Of a stretch of DNA of 48,810 bases, positions 35,152-43,302 are shown in pieces. A program made the position numbers and the translations under genes. Source of the DNA: Nocardia araoensis NBRC 100135 (GTDB taxonomy: Bacteria; Actinomycetota; Actinomycetes; Mycobacteriales; Mycobacteriaceae); the NCBI RefSeq assembly GCF_000308435.1, contig NZ_BAFR01000135.1:1-48810 (forward strand), written 5' to 3'. The notes beneath the pieces are model-generated. The model was given only the letters and a program-made list of their open reading frames with translations. It was not told the DNA's origin and did no database searches. Position 1 is the first letter of the stretch, and each line of letters begins with the position of its first letter.

Positions 35152-35649
35152 GTGGTCGAACCCCAGCCTGCTATTGCCCTGCACCCCGATATCGCTCCGC
35201 TTGCTCCACTGCTCGGCACGTGGCGCGGTAATGGGCAGGGTGAATACCCGACCATTCAGCCGTTCGGCTATGTCGAGGAAATCCGGTTCGGCCATCTCGG
35301 CCGCCCGTTCCTCACCTACCGGCAGAAGACCCGCGCCACCGACGACGGCAGGCCGCTGCACGCCGAGACGGGCTATCTGCGGTGCCCGCGCCCCGACCGC
35401 GTCGAATTGATCCTCGCCCATCCCACCGGCATCACCGAAATCTGCGAGGGCTCACTCGCCGTCGAGGACGGCACGCTGCGCATGGAATTGGACTCCACCA
35501 ACATCGGGCGCAGCAGCACGGCGAAACTGGTGACCGCCCTCGGCCGGTCGCTGCACCTCTCCGGCGACACCATCGACTACACACTCCGGATGGCGGCGGT
35601 CGGCGAACCACTGCAACATCACCTCGCCGCCACCCTGCTGCGGAATTGA
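35152..35649 (+). CDS. Nitrobindin-like heme protein (FABP / THAP4 C-terminal family)
   Basis: 165-residue ten-stranded beta-barrel heme protein. The family hallmark LLGTWRGNGQGEYPTI (GxWxGxGxG) is at 20-35, followed by YVEEIRFGHLGRPFLTY and a C-terminal LQHHLAATLLRN whose His would be the proximal heme ligand. In actinobacteria such proteins isomerise peroxynitrite to nitrate and bind NO. GTG start at 35152. Cytosolic. It shares its promoter region and a candidate iron box with the divergent lipoprotein gene, consistent with a heme/iron link. Ends six bases before the convergent DUF4254 stop. Confidence 0.9.
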   Translation: MVEPQPAIALHPDIAPLAPLLGTWRGNGQGEYPTIQPFGYVEEIRFGHLGRPFLTYRQKTRATDDGRPLHAETGYLRCPRPDRVELILAHPTGITEICEGSLAVEDGTLRMELDSTNIGRSSTAKLVTALGRSLHLSGDTIDYTLRMAAVGEPLQHHLAATLLRN

Positions 35650-35655
35650 GCCGCG

Positions 35656-36084
35656 CTAGAAAGCGCTCGGCAACCGTCGCCGCCCACTGCCGAGCTCGCT
35701 GACCAGATCCTCGTAGGCGACCGCCGATTCGGCCAGCCGTTCCCACGCGAACCACAGGTCCCACTCCTGATCGTCGGCCATAGCCGCGTACGCGCACGCG
35801 CTGAGCCGCGCCAGCCGGTCGACCACCGAGCCGAACGATTCGGTGTGCAGATAGGCTCCGCCGCGCGCTGCGGGCAAACGGACTTCGACCCAGCGGTCGA
35901 TGTCCCGAATCAGCTCTACCCGGCGCTCGTCGGCGCCGCAGCCGCATCCCCGATCCACGCGGATCCGGCGGATATGCAGATCAGCCAGCGTGCGCGCCCG
36001 CACGAGCACCGGATGGTGCGGCGGCGGCACGTCCTCCCGGCAGGCGCGCAGCAGTTGACTTCGCGTCGGCAGTCCCTCGCTCAT
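35656..36084 (-). CDS. DUF4254 domain protein, copy 3
   Basis: 142 residues. Shows TRSQLLRACREDVPPPHHP, ARTLADLHIRRIRVD, a short Cys-containing GCGCGADERRVELIRDIDRWVEV segment (excerpt), LHTESFGSVVDRLARLS, and the C-terminal YEDLVSELGSGRRRLPS. The ATG at 36082-36084 overlaps the stop of the upstream gene (ATGA), so the two are translationally coupled; the frame extending to 36387 is a shadow of that gene. Length and N-terminus match copies 1 and 2. Function unknown. Confidence 0.83.
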   Translation of the reverse strand: MSEGLPTRSQLLRACREDVPPPHHPVLVRARTLADLHIRRIRVDRGCGCGADERRVELIRDIDRWVEVRLPAARGGAYLHTESFGSVVDRLARLSACAYAAMADDQEWDLWFAWERLAESAVAYEDLVSELGSGRRRLPSAF

Positions 36085-36542
36085 GGCGCACCTTTTCCAC
36101 CCGCGCGGGCCAGCACGCAATTCACGATCACCATCCCCGACGGACGGAACGTATCCCGCGGCGGCACCACCCATCGACGGAATCCTTCGTTCGCGTCGGC
36201 GGGGGACGGCAACGCGATTTCGCTGCCGAACGGCACGATCGAAACGTCGATCCGGAACAACGCGGCGAACAGCCGCACGTCGTCGGGTAGATCCGGCCTG
36301 CACAGGAAAGTCCATCGCCGAGAACGGATATGCGCGACCACCGGGCCGATCGCCTGGCCACGGAAAAACATGTCGTCGCGCACGCACTGCCCCAGCCTGT
36401 CGGGCATCGTGATCCCGCCGACCACGCCCGCCTTCACGACGATGCGGCCGATCTCCGGATGTATCCCGGCGGGCAGCCCACAGGTGCGGCGGTAAAACGC
36501 GCAGCGGGACGCGGGAGTGTCCGCGAATGCCGCATGATTCAT
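36081..36542 (-). CDS. Conserved hypothetical protein coupled to DUF4254
   Basis: 153 residues from ATG 36540-36542, which has GAGG seven bases upstream; a GTG at 36560 is less likely. Seen: TPASRCAFYRRTCGLPAGI at the start, then VVGGITMPDRLGQCVRDDM, RSRRWTFLCRPDLPDDVRLFAALFR and WVVPPRDTFRPSGMVIVN. I recall similar small proteins as common conserved hypotheticals in Nocardia; I cannot assign an enzyme. No signal peptide or membrane helix. It overlaps DUF4254 copy 3 by four bases, and is divergent from the DUF5753 regulator at 36794. The 251-base gap between them carries AACCG-N6-CGGTT at 36600-36615. Confidence 0.7.
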   Translation of the reverse strand: MNHAAFADTPASRCAFYRRTCGLPAGIHPEIGRIVVKAGVVGGITMPDRLGQCVRDDMFFRGQAIGPVVAHIRSRRWTFLCRPDLPDDVRLFAALFRIDVSIVPFGSEIALPSPADANEGFRRWVVPPRDTFRPSGMVIVNCVLARAGGKGAP

Positions 36543-36793
36543 TCGCCAGCCTCGATTCACATAGTTCGGTACGCGAAATATCCCGGTTGCTGGACCTGGA
36601 ACCGTTGGCGCGGTTAAGGTTTCAGCACTTCTTCGATTGGGTCCGGGCGCGTTCAGTGAAGCACCGGATATTGCTGGGCGGGAACGATCTCAGTGGTGGA
36701 ATCGGGCGTGAATCGCCCAGGTTCCAAGGCCCCCCGCCACAAGGTTCCAGTTAGGTACCCAACCAATACTTAGGCTACGAAAGGGAATTCGTC

Positions 36794-37675
36794 GTGAGTT
36801 CAACCGGTTCCAGCCTCCCCCGCCGAATGCTTGGGCGGCAGCTGCGCGAGCTGCGGATCAAGTCAGGTGTCAGCGCGGAGTACGCGCGTGACGCGATCGA
36901 CGTGGGCAAGCAGACCCTCTGGCGGATGGAGACCGGGCAACCGGTACGGCTGCATCCGCTGTTCATCGAGCGGCTTTGTCAGGTTTACGGCGCGTCGGAA
37001 GAACGCACCGCCATCATGCTCAATCTGGTCGAGGAGACCAAACGCACGGGGTGGTGGCACGCATACGGTGACACCATTGCCGCAGAGTTCAGCCTCTTCG
37101 TGGAGCTCGAGGCGGTTGCCAAGCGTCTGGTCTCATACCAGACAACCCTCCTGCCCGGGCTCCTGCAAACCGATGAGTATCGACGCGCCCTGATCTGGGT
37201 CGACCTTCCCTCTATACCCGGACCTGAAGTCGAACGGAGGATCGAGATGTTCAGGCAGCGAAAGGCTCGCGTAGACAACGACTCGAACCCTGTACTGGTG
37301 GACGCTGTTGTCGATGAATCCGCACTTCGACGCGCGATCGGCGGTCCCTCGGTCATGGAGCGGCAACTTCGGCATCTGATGACTGTCGGTGGACGACCGA
37401 ATGTTTCAGTGCGAGTGGTTCCCCTCGCGGCACATGCGTACGCGGGCCTGGGCGCTGGATCGTTTGTGATGCTCGACTTCCCGAAGCACCCGACAGCCCA
37501 TCTCACCGAGCCACCGGTCGTTTACATGCAGGGGCTCACAGGCGACCTGTATCTTGAGAAGCCCGAGGAGATCCGGCGGTATCGCCAGACGTACGCCGAC
37601 ATCCAGCGATCGGCACTCGACCAGGAGCGAAGCCGAACTCTCATCGACCAGATCGCGAAGGAGTACGCCGAGTGA
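36794..37675 (+). CDS. XRE-family helix-turn-helix regulator with DUF5753 domain (second copy)
   Basis: 293 residues. The helix-turn-helix is near 20-60 (SGVSAEYARDAIDVGKQTLW then RMETGQPVR), and the DUF5753 domain carries YQTTLLPGLLQTDEYRRAL, DESALRRAIGG and VRVVPLAAHAYAGLGAGSFV. GTG start at 36794 with AAGGG eight bases upstream. Overlaps the DUF397 gene by four bases (GTGA), the standard actinobacterial pair. GC content is lower than in the first DUF5753 gene, in line with the following type VII accessory region. Target unknown; neighbours suggest either autoregulation or control of the DUF4254 operon. Confidence 0.93.
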   Translation: MSSTGSSLPRRMLGRQLRELRIKSGVSAEYARDAIDVGKQTLWRMETGQPVRLHPLFIERLCQVYGASEERTAIMLNLVEETKRTGWWHAYGDTIAAEFSLFVELEAVAKRLVSYQTTLLPGLLQTDEYRRALIWVDLPSIPGPEVERRIEMFRQRKARVDNDSNPVLVDAVVDESALRRAIGGPSVMERQLRHLMTVGGRPNVSVRVVPLAAHAYAGLGAGSFVMLDFPKHPTAHLTEPPVVYMQGLTGDLYLEKPEEIRRYRQTYADIQRSALDQERSRTLIDQIAKEYAE

Positions 37676-37887
37676 ACGCCGACCTATCCCATGCCAGCTG
37701 GTTCAAGAGCAGCTACAGCAGTGCCGAGAAAGACTGCGTTGAGGTCGCGTTCCTGCGCGAAGGCGAGGTCGGTGTACGTGACTCGAAGAACCCCACTGGC
37801 TCGGCTCTGGTGTTCACGCCGAGCGAGTGGGACCAGTTCACAACACGCGTAGCCAGCGGCGAACTCAGCAGAACCTGCCTTAGTTAA
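37672..37887 (+). CDS. DUF397 domain protein
   Basis: 71 residues, GTG start at 37672 inside the regulator stop. Full DUF397 signature: WFKSSYSSAEKDCVEVAF, VRDSKNPTGSALVFTPSEWDQF (excerpts). DUF397 proteins are small partners of DUF5753 regulators (Scr2-like) and probably bind or antagonise them. Ends 15 bases before a GC-rich hairpin. Confidence 0.93.
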   Translation: MNADLSHASWFKSSYSSAEKDCVEVAFLREGEVGVRDSKNPTGSALVFTPSEWDQFTTRVASGELSRTCLS

Positions 37888-37902
37888 GCCCTTCGACCAC
37901 AG

Positions 37903-37933
37903 CCCCGGCCTTTCCTCACCGGACTTGCCGGGG
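37903..37933 (+). terminator. Hairpin after the DUF5753-DUF397 pair
   Basis: CCCCGGC (37903-37909) pairs with GCCGGGG (37927-37933) around a 17-base loop, 15 bases past the DUF397 stop. Likely terminator. The following bases up to 38080 contain no gene and probably the promoter of the lipoprotein gene. Confidence 0.55.
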
Positions 37934-38080
37934 CGTGCTCGGGCCAGTGGGTCGAATGTCCATGTCATGACCGCTTGCACCTCCCGGAAGCCCCCGGTAG
38001 CGTCGACACTCGCTGATGGGGCGGAGAAGCCGGTTCCGTTCCCGGCCAGGGCGTACGACAGCACCGGCGGCGGGGGTTCA

Positions 38081-38650
38081 ATGACAAGCAGGGCCAGCAA
38101 ACGCTTAATTTTTCCCGTCCTCGGCGCGATCGTGGCAGTGGCGGGATGCTCGACTGCGGACAACGACGCTCAACCGACCGGACAAGGCACTGCGTCCTCC
38201 ACACCGAGCCTCGCCTCTGACGTGCCCTCCGGCTACAGACCGTGCGAGGACGTCCCCAAGAGCGTCTTGGACTCGGAAAAGCTGCTCGACAAGACACCCG
38301 ACAACTCCGACGCCACGGGCGGTGTCAAGTGGCGCGGATGTATGTGGGTTCAGACAGACGGCTATGCGGCCGCCATTCAGACGACCAACATCAGTGTGGA
38401 CATGGTTCGGAAGAAGAACTTCTCGGACGCCCGCGAGCTTCTCATCAACGGCCGTCAGTCCATCTCGACACGGCAAGTTGCCGAACGCCTCAAGGAAGCT
38501 TGCACTATCAACGTCGAGATGAGGGGCGGCAGCTTGGAGATCAATCTCAGCAACCCGGCATCGAATCGCAATACTGGCTCGCTCGATTCTTGCGAGCTTG
38601 CGCGCACCTTGGCCGAAAAAGTTGTTCCGACAATGCCTCCGAACGCGTAA
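38081..38650 (+). CDS. DUF3558-like lipoprotein
   Basis: 189 residues from ATG 38081; the frame is open to 37925 but only this start gives a lipoprotein signal (MTSRASKRLIFPVLGAIVAV followed by lipobox VAGC). The mature part begins with a Ser/Thr/Gln-rich linker, then YRPCEDVPKSVLDSEKL, GCMWVQTDGYAAAIQTTNI and a late Cys pair region (KEACTI, DSCELA), the DUF3558 layout. Should be anchored outside the membrane. Such lipoproteins commonly accompany type VII secretion genes in Nocardia. It heads a run with 38689 and 39159. Confidence 0.85.
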   Translation: MTSRASKRLIFPVLGAIVAVAGCSTADNDAQPTGQGTASSTPSLASDVPSGYRPCEDVPKSVLDSEKLLDKTPDNSDATGGVKWRGCMWVQTDGYAAAIQTTNISVDMVRKKNFSDARELLINGRQSISTRQVAERLKEACTINVEMRGGSLEINLSNPASNRNTGSLDSCELARTLAEKVVPTMPPNA

Positions 38651-38688
38651 CCAACTGGTCTCGAGCAGAATCACCGGGAGGGGTAAAC

Positions 38689-39162
38689 ATGGGTGACGAC
38701 CAGCCGACCAGGCCAATGGCGAACCTGGTCACGGCAGCGCGTGAAGGCAATGTCACAGTTCAGATGACAGCAGAAGACTTTGTCTACATCGATCGTGACT
38801 GCGACTACTTCAAGCGTACGATCCGCCGCATTCAGCTGATGATGGATGAGGTCTCCCGACAACCATCATGGGGGCTTGGCGAGGCAGATCAGAAATTGGT
38901 GTCCGGGTCCACATTGGTCACCCGCTTCAAGGGCAAGGCAAAGGGCGCCGACGATAACAACAGTGTGTACGCCATCTTGGACGACCACTATCGCATCGTC
39001 GAGGACATCCAAGAGGTACATCGGATAGCCCGCGATCGGATGATGCAGGCGGATAGCGACTTTGCTGCAGAGTTCGAGCGATTGAACGCTACGCTTCCGG
39101 AGCGGCCACCCGTCCAGCGTCCGGCAGGACCCGTCTCACTCCCGGATGGAACAGGCCGATGA
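38689..39162 (+). CDS. Type VII-associated helical protein, probable PPE partner
   Basis: 157-residue helical protein. ATG 38689 with a GGGAGGGG ribosome site. It has a WG at 61-62 and two YxxxD/E-type sequences (YAILD at 94-98, YRIVE at 101-105) in a helix, the general type VII export motif. No signal peptide. Its stop overlaps the start of the WXG/PPE-like gene (ATGA), so the products are probably made in equal amounts and may form a heterodimer as PE/PPE proteins do. Family not otherwise recognised. Confidence 0.75.
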   Translation: MGDDQPTRPMANLVTAAREGNVTVQMTAEDFVYIDRDCDYFKRTIRRIQLMMDEVSRQPSWGLGEADQKLVSGSTLVTRFKGKAKGADDNNSVYAILDDHYRIVEDIQEVHRIARDRMMQADSDFAAEFERLNATLPERPPVQRPAGPVSLPDGTGR

Positions 39163-40322
39163 GCGCCTATGAGAACCCGCGCATTCCGAACGGCGGCGAG
39201 CATCCCGACAGCTGGGGTCACTCCGAGATCATCGATGCGTTCGAGCCGCTCGATAACGGTGGCGCTTTCATGCAAGCTGACAAGTACTGGCAGGCCCGCA
39301 GCGAATGGGAACAGGGTGTGGAAACCTTCGCCCGCTCCATCCAGACCTCCATCGCTCAAGCTTGGTCCGGCCCCGCAGCCGAGCAATCCAAGAACGCGAT
39401 CGCCAAATACACCAGCGACGCGCAGAATCTGACGACGTCCCTCGAGGAGCTCTACTGCCGGGTCCGCGACGCCGCCACCGCGATCGCCAATACCAAGAAG
39501 GCCCTCCCCGACCTCGTCAATATCCCGTTCGAGGATCGCATTTTCCATCCCAGGCGCTGGAATCTGTCGAGCGAACGCTTCCTGGCCGAGCAATCCGCGC
39601 GGGTCGCGATGCAGGAACACTACGTCCAACCGTTCAGCGAAATGGACGGCAAAATTCCGGTGCTGCCCACGCCGGTCGGCCCCACCGCGTCGGTGGACAT
39701 CCCAGCGCCCCCGCCCGGCGGATACCACAGCGACGACAGCGGCCCCACGTCGAACCACTCCGGCAACGGTCCTACCACCACCGATTCCGGCACTCCCGGC
39801 GCCAAGGACGGCGACGGCAAGCCCGACGAGACGAGCACCGAAGAGCAGCAGCAGTCCACCGACGAGTCGACCCAGGATCAACAGTCTTCCGACACGACCG
39901 CGTCCGACACCACCACCAAGCCCGCGGGCGTGGACCCCACGTCGACGACTCCCGCCTCCACCACGGATCCGACCAAGACCGCGCCGGCGGGCACGCCGTC
40001 CCCGCACAGCCCGGGCGCACCGGGCAGCCCCGGCACGCCCAGCATCTCGAACCAGCCGCAACCGGGACGCAGCGTCGCGGGCGCACCGGGAACGCCGAAC
40101 ACATCAGCGAATCCGGCAGTTGCCGCGAGGGCGACCTCCGGACTGCGAGGTACCAGCGGTATGCCCGGCATGATGGCGCCCGGCGCGCGCGGCGGCGGCA
40201 AGGACGACGAATCCGAGCACAAGACACCGGACTACCTGATCACCCAGGAGAACACCGACGAACTGCTCGGTGAGCCCCCGAGAACGCTGCCCGGCGGCGT
40301 CATCGGCGGCACGCCCGACTGA
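39159..40322 (+). CDS. PPE/WXG-like type VII secretion substrate
   Basis: 387 residues. N-terminal helical hairpin domain (about 35-175) with the turn motif AWSGP at 68-72, as in WXG100/PPE proteins. A long disordered, Pro/Ser/Thr/Gly/Asp-rich region (185-340) resembles those of actinobacterial PPE-like proteins. The C-terminus ends with a conserved-looking acidic tail (YLITQENTDELLGEPPRTLP). No Sec signal. Coupled by ATGA to the helical partner gene upstream and closed by a strong terminator. Probably exported by an ESX system; role unknown. Confidence 0.82.
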   Translation: MSAYENPRIPNGGEHPDSWGHSEIIDAFEPLDNGGAFMQADKYWQARSEWEQGVETFARSIQTSIAQAWSGPAAEQSKNAIAKYTSDAQNLTTSLEELYCRVRDAATAIANTKKALPDLVNIPFEDRIFHPRRWNLSSERFLAEQSARVAMQEHYVQPFSEMDGKIPVLPTPVGPTASVDIPAPPPGGYHSDDSGPTSNHSGNGPTTTDSGTPGAKDGDGKPDETSTEEQQQSTDESTQDQQSSDTTASDTTTKPAGVDPTSTTPASTTDPTKTAPAGTPSPHSPGAPGSPGTPSISNQPQPGRSVAGAPGTPNTSANPAVAARATSGLRGTSGMPGMMAPGARGGGKDDESEHKTPDYLITQENTDELLGEPPRTLPGGVIGGTPD

Positions 40323-40344
40323 TCGGCCGCATACTTCTCGACTC

Positions 40345-40381
40345 CGTGCACGCCCGCACCCGAAAGTAGCGGGCGTGCACG
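40345..40381 (+). terminator. Strong terminator after the PPE-like gene
   Basis: CGTGCACGCCCGC (40345-40357) pairs perfectly with GCGGGCGTGCACG (40369-40381), a 13-base stem with an 11-base loop, 23 bases past the stop. It separates the lipoprotein-PPE unit from the EspG-like gene. Confidence 0.85.
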
Positions 40382-40423
40382 CGTGAACATTGGCCGCTTC
40401 GACGCGACCGGATTGGACCTCAC

Positions 40424-41200
40424 ATGGCTGAATGGACCTGGGACCCGGACGACTTCGCCGCTCTCTGGTACGGCGACGCACACGATCGCATCCCCAGCCC
40501 CTTGAGCTACACCAGCCGTTTCGCCTTCCGCGACGACTTCGCCGCCCACCGCGCCGCCGTGTGGGACCGCTACACCACGGACGAACTCGACGAGATCGCC
40601 GCGGCCTTCCGCACCCTGGGCGACTCCGAACTCCGGATCGAAATCCTCGGCGGCACCTGCAAACACAAGAACAGCACCGGCCCCGACGACATCCGCGAGT
40701 ACCGCATCCTCGGCGCACGCGACAGCTACCGCGCCGTCGTCCTCAGCCAGGCGGGCAACCACCACGAGCACGGCCCGATCCGCGCACGCATGTTCCCCGC
40801 CGAACAACTCCCCGCACGCCTCGTCAACGCCATACCCCCCTGCACCCCCGGCGCGGAAAAACCAGCCACCTTCCACCCCGACGACCTGATCCCCCGCCGC
40901 GACACCTACCTCCAGGACAACGCCCGCAACACCCCGCGCGAGCAATACCAGCGCCTCCTCGGCCGCCCCGTCGACGGCGGCGGCACCGCCGTCCTCATCA
41001 CCGCACCCCTACACACCCACACAAAACCCACCAAAGTCCTCCAATGGCACGACATCGCCACCGACGGCCGCTACACCGAACACCGCACCGACCACATCAC
41101 CGTCCGCCCCACCACCCCCACCGACCTGACCACCCACTTCACAACCTGGATCGACCAAGCCCTCCAACGCCTCGCCGCCACCCACCCCGAAGGGTGGTAG
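40424..41200 (+). CDS. ESX secretion-associated protein, EspG-like chaperone
   Basis: 258 residues. N-terminal WTWDPDDFAALWYGDAHDRIP and FAFRDDFAAHRAAVWDRYTT match the EspG family as found in Nocardia, the cytosolic chaperone that binds PE/PPE heterodimers before export. Later ALLGRPVDGGG-like glycine region (LLGRPVDGGGTA) and a His/Thr-rich C-terminal strand region (TAPLHTHTKPTKVLQWHDI). ATG at 40424. It lies just after the PPE-like gene and its terminator, so it is a separate transcript but an obvious functional partner. The His/Thr/Pro-rich composition of the C-terminal third is caused by a strong C bias in codon third positions. Confidence 0.82.
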   Translation: MAEWTWDPDDFAALWYGDAHDRIPSPLSYTSRFAFRDDFAAHRAAVWDRYTTDELDEIAAAFRTLGDSELRIEILGGTCKHKNSTGPDDIREYRILGARDSYRAVVLSQAGNHHEHGPIRARMFPAEQLPARLVNAIPPCTPGAEKPATFHPDDLIPRRDTYLQDNARNTPREQYQRLLGRPVDGGGTAVLITAPLHTHTKPTKVLQWHDIATDGRYTEHRTDHITVRPTTPTDLTTHFTTWIDQALQRLAATHPEGW

Positions 41201-41570
41201 GCGTGGGTCCGCTACTCGACGGTCGCGTGGCACCCGGATCCAGCGGCGGTGCGGTCCGCACGCGACCGAGCCTCGTCATCACGTTGGCCTGCCGAGAGAA
41301 TGTTTTGCAGGCGTGCGCTTTTCACGCGTTGGCAGGCCGACCGTCCAAGCCGTGACCTCACCCTTGCTGGGGCGGCAAACAGAACGGTAGTGTCTGTCCG
41401 GCAACAGCCTGAGGGGAACGTACCACTGGATTGCTGGTGCACTACGACTGGCCGCGAGGGGGCGGGTGACTTGCGAGGCCTGCAATGAATTGCAGCCCGT
41501 TTGTCGCTTGATTCGATTGTGGCCGTTCGCTGGGGACAATCCCACGGCAGTGAAGACAGAAGGGGAAAGA
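41201..41570. other. 370-base intergenic region with nested hairpin
   Basis: No gene. A nested inverted repeat occupies 41286-41338: outer GGCCTGCC (41286-41293) pairs with GGCAGGCC (41331-41338), and inside GCGTG (41311-41315) pairs with CACGC (41323-41327). It may be a terminator for the EspG-like gene or a structured leader. The last 60 bases contain the AAGGGG ribosome site of the next gene. GC content drops in the right half. Confidence 0.5.
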
Positions 41571-42143
41571 GTGGCCACTGGCTTGATGGGAGTCGGCCTG
41601 ATCACGATGAGTCTCGATGAAGGTCGCCTTCCGGTAGAGGTCGATGTCAGCCGGAATATCCACGACCGCCTGGATCCACCGGATCTCTCCGCGGCGGCGA
41701 TGACGGGCTATTACGTGGCGCTATGGCAGCATGACGCGTCGGTGATCGCATCGGGTAGATGGACCGACTTGACCATATCTCCCTCCCGCCGCGCAGAGCT
41801 GATTACGCTCCTCGACACCCGGTCACTTGCCGAATTCGAGATGGTCGAACGATCCTTGCGGCAGAGTGATGAATTTTTCGGACAAGGGCCGGCAACCGAC
41901 TTCGGAGTGCCCTCGATCACGGTGACCGCGAACATTTCTCGTATCGACAACATTGAGATAGATCCGCAGTGGGCTGCGACGGCCAGCCCGTCCTACATTG
42001 CGCACGACATCCTCGACTGCGCGAATCAGATACGGCAACAACGTCCACGTTTCCACGAAGACGGGACATGGGCGGACCGCACCAACGAAGAACTCGAGCA
42101 CGAACTCGCAGAATACAAGCGCTACCTGATGAGGAACTCGTAA
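41571..42143 (+). CDS. YbaB/EspL-like protein of a type VII cassette
   Basis: 190 residues from GTG 41571, with AAGGGG just upstream; the frame is open to 41466. Two segments resemble the strand-helix plan of the YbaB/EbfC fold: residues 8-50 (GLITMSLDEGRLPVEVDVS then LDPPDLSAAAMTGYY) and 115-157 (ITVTANISRIDNIEIDPQWA then IAHDILDCANQIRQ). EspL of the mycobacterial ESX-1 locus is a YbaB-like chaperone, so this may be its counterpart; that is inference. Its charged C-terminus (EELEHELAEYKRYLMRNS) is likely helical. The stop overlaps the next start (TAATG). Moderately low GC. Confidence 0.6.
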   Translation: MATGLMGVGLITMSLDEGRLPVEVDVSRNIHDRLDPPDLSAAAMTGYYVALWQHDASVIASGRWTDLTISPSRRAELITLLDTRSLAEFEMVERSLRQSDEFFGQGPATDFGVPSITVTANISRIDNIEIDPQWAATASPSYIAHDILDCANQIRQQRPRFHEDGTWADRTNEELEHELAEYKRYLMRNS

Positions 42144-42457
42144 TGGTCAATTTCTCAGCGGATCTGAATCAACTGGTCAAGGCCGCCAGAGCCTGGGCTC
42201 ACGCGTCGGACGCCCTCACCGTCGCCGCTACCGAGGCGCAGAGCATCCATTTCAGTCACCAGGACGTCGCCTGGGGACTGTTCCAGGAAACTTGGGATGC
42301 CCAGATGGCAGCCGCACGGTATATGTACGACAGACTGGTCGAGGGAAGAGATGAAACCGAATCCATTGCCAAGGTTCTGGACCATGTCGCCAAGGTATAC
42401 CAGGAGCAGGACCAGAACTTCGCGAACGTCCTGATCGACCTGGAAGCGGATTACTGA
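42143..42457 (+). CDS. WXG100-like type VII secretion substrate
   Basis: 104 residues, all helical, WXG100 size. WG at 44-45 (DVAWGLFQ) sits at the expected turn between two helices, and YQEQD at 86-90 matches the C-terminal YxxxD/E export motif. No signal peptide. ATG at 42143 overlaps the upstream stop; the own stop overlaps the next ATG (TGATG). Likely secreted as a dimer with itself or with the product of 42457. Confidence 0.8.
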   Translation: MVNFSADLNQLVKAARAWAHASDALTVAATEAQSIHFSHQDVAWGLFQETWDAQMAAARYMYDRLVEGRDETESIAKVLDHVAKVYQEQDQNFANVLIDLEADY

Positions 42458-43302
42458 TGGGTGCCACGAAGTCTCTGGACGAGATCAACACCGTACTCGA
42501 TAGGTTCTCGGACCAGATTGCGGAGATCAGGAACCAGCCCGCCGAGGTGGATGAGGCGTTCCGGAAGGCGGCGATCGCCGCCGCCGAGGTCGAGGCGGCG
42601 ACATTCTTCGGATTGGCGGGTGCGGTGGCCGGCGCCGTCTACGGCGCGATGACCGAGAACGACTTCACCGGTTACATGCAGGACCACAAGGAAGAGATCA
42701 AGAAGAAGATCCAGGAGCTCTTGGACAAACTGCAGGGTGCGGTCGACAGCCTGAAGGCACCCATCGCCTTCCTGCAGACAAGCGAGGCATGGACGACGCT
42801 GAAGGGCAAGATCGGCGGCGCGCAGAACAATGAAGTGAACAACGGGAACCTTACCGGCTACTGGGCAGGATCGGCAGCACTAAAGTACACCGCGGCGCGG
42901 ATACTCCAGGACACCGCAATGGATTCCGCGAAGTCGACCTGCGACAAGATGACCGATTCACTTGCCAAGGTATCGGACATCGCTTGGGACTTCTATTCCA
43001 AGATCGTCACGGACATCGCGGACCTTCTCATAAAACTCGGGAAGGCCCTCGCCAAGATCGGGACCTTCGTCGCCGCCCCGATGGGAGTATCAGATGCAAT
43101 CGATATTCTCGGGAAAGTGATAGGCAACGCCGTCGAGTACACGAAAAACCTCACAGATGCGCTCCTTTTACAAAGGCAAAGTATCAACAAGATAAAAGAG
43201 TCGACAGAAAATCAGAAGGGATTCCATAACAACCGGTGGCCGCGCAGCTCTTCCGACGACTTCAACACCAACTCCCCCAGCTCCGAATGGCAAGCGACAT
43301 GA
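42457..43302 (+). CDS. Long WXG-like helical protein
   Basis: 281 residues. A first helical part (5-45), a small hydrophobic patch (ATFFGLAGAVAGAVYGAM at 48-65), a charged Lys/Glu-rich helix (75-100), then a WXG-like turn YWAGSAAL at 135-142 followed by long helices to about 240 and a polar Asn/Ser/Arg-rich tail. It resembles an ESX-secreted WXG domain protein with an added N-terminal segment; no toxin catalytic motif is seen. TGATG junction with the gene before and ATGA junction with the gene after. GC is lower than the genomic average. Confidence 0.7.
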   Translation: MGATKSLDEINTVLDRFSDQIAEIRNQPAEVDEAFRKAAIAAAEVEAATFFGLAGAVAGAVYGAMTENDFTGYMQDHKEEIKKKIQELLDKLQGAVDSLKAPIAFLQTSEAWTTLKGKIGGAQNNEVNNGNLTGYWAGSAALKYTAARILQDTAMDSAKSTCDKMTDSLAKVSDIAWDFYSKIVTDIADLLIKLGKALAKIGTFVAAPMGVSDAIDILGKVIGNAVEYTKNLTDALLLQRQSINKIKESTENQKGFHNNRWPRSSSDDFNTNSPSSEWQAT

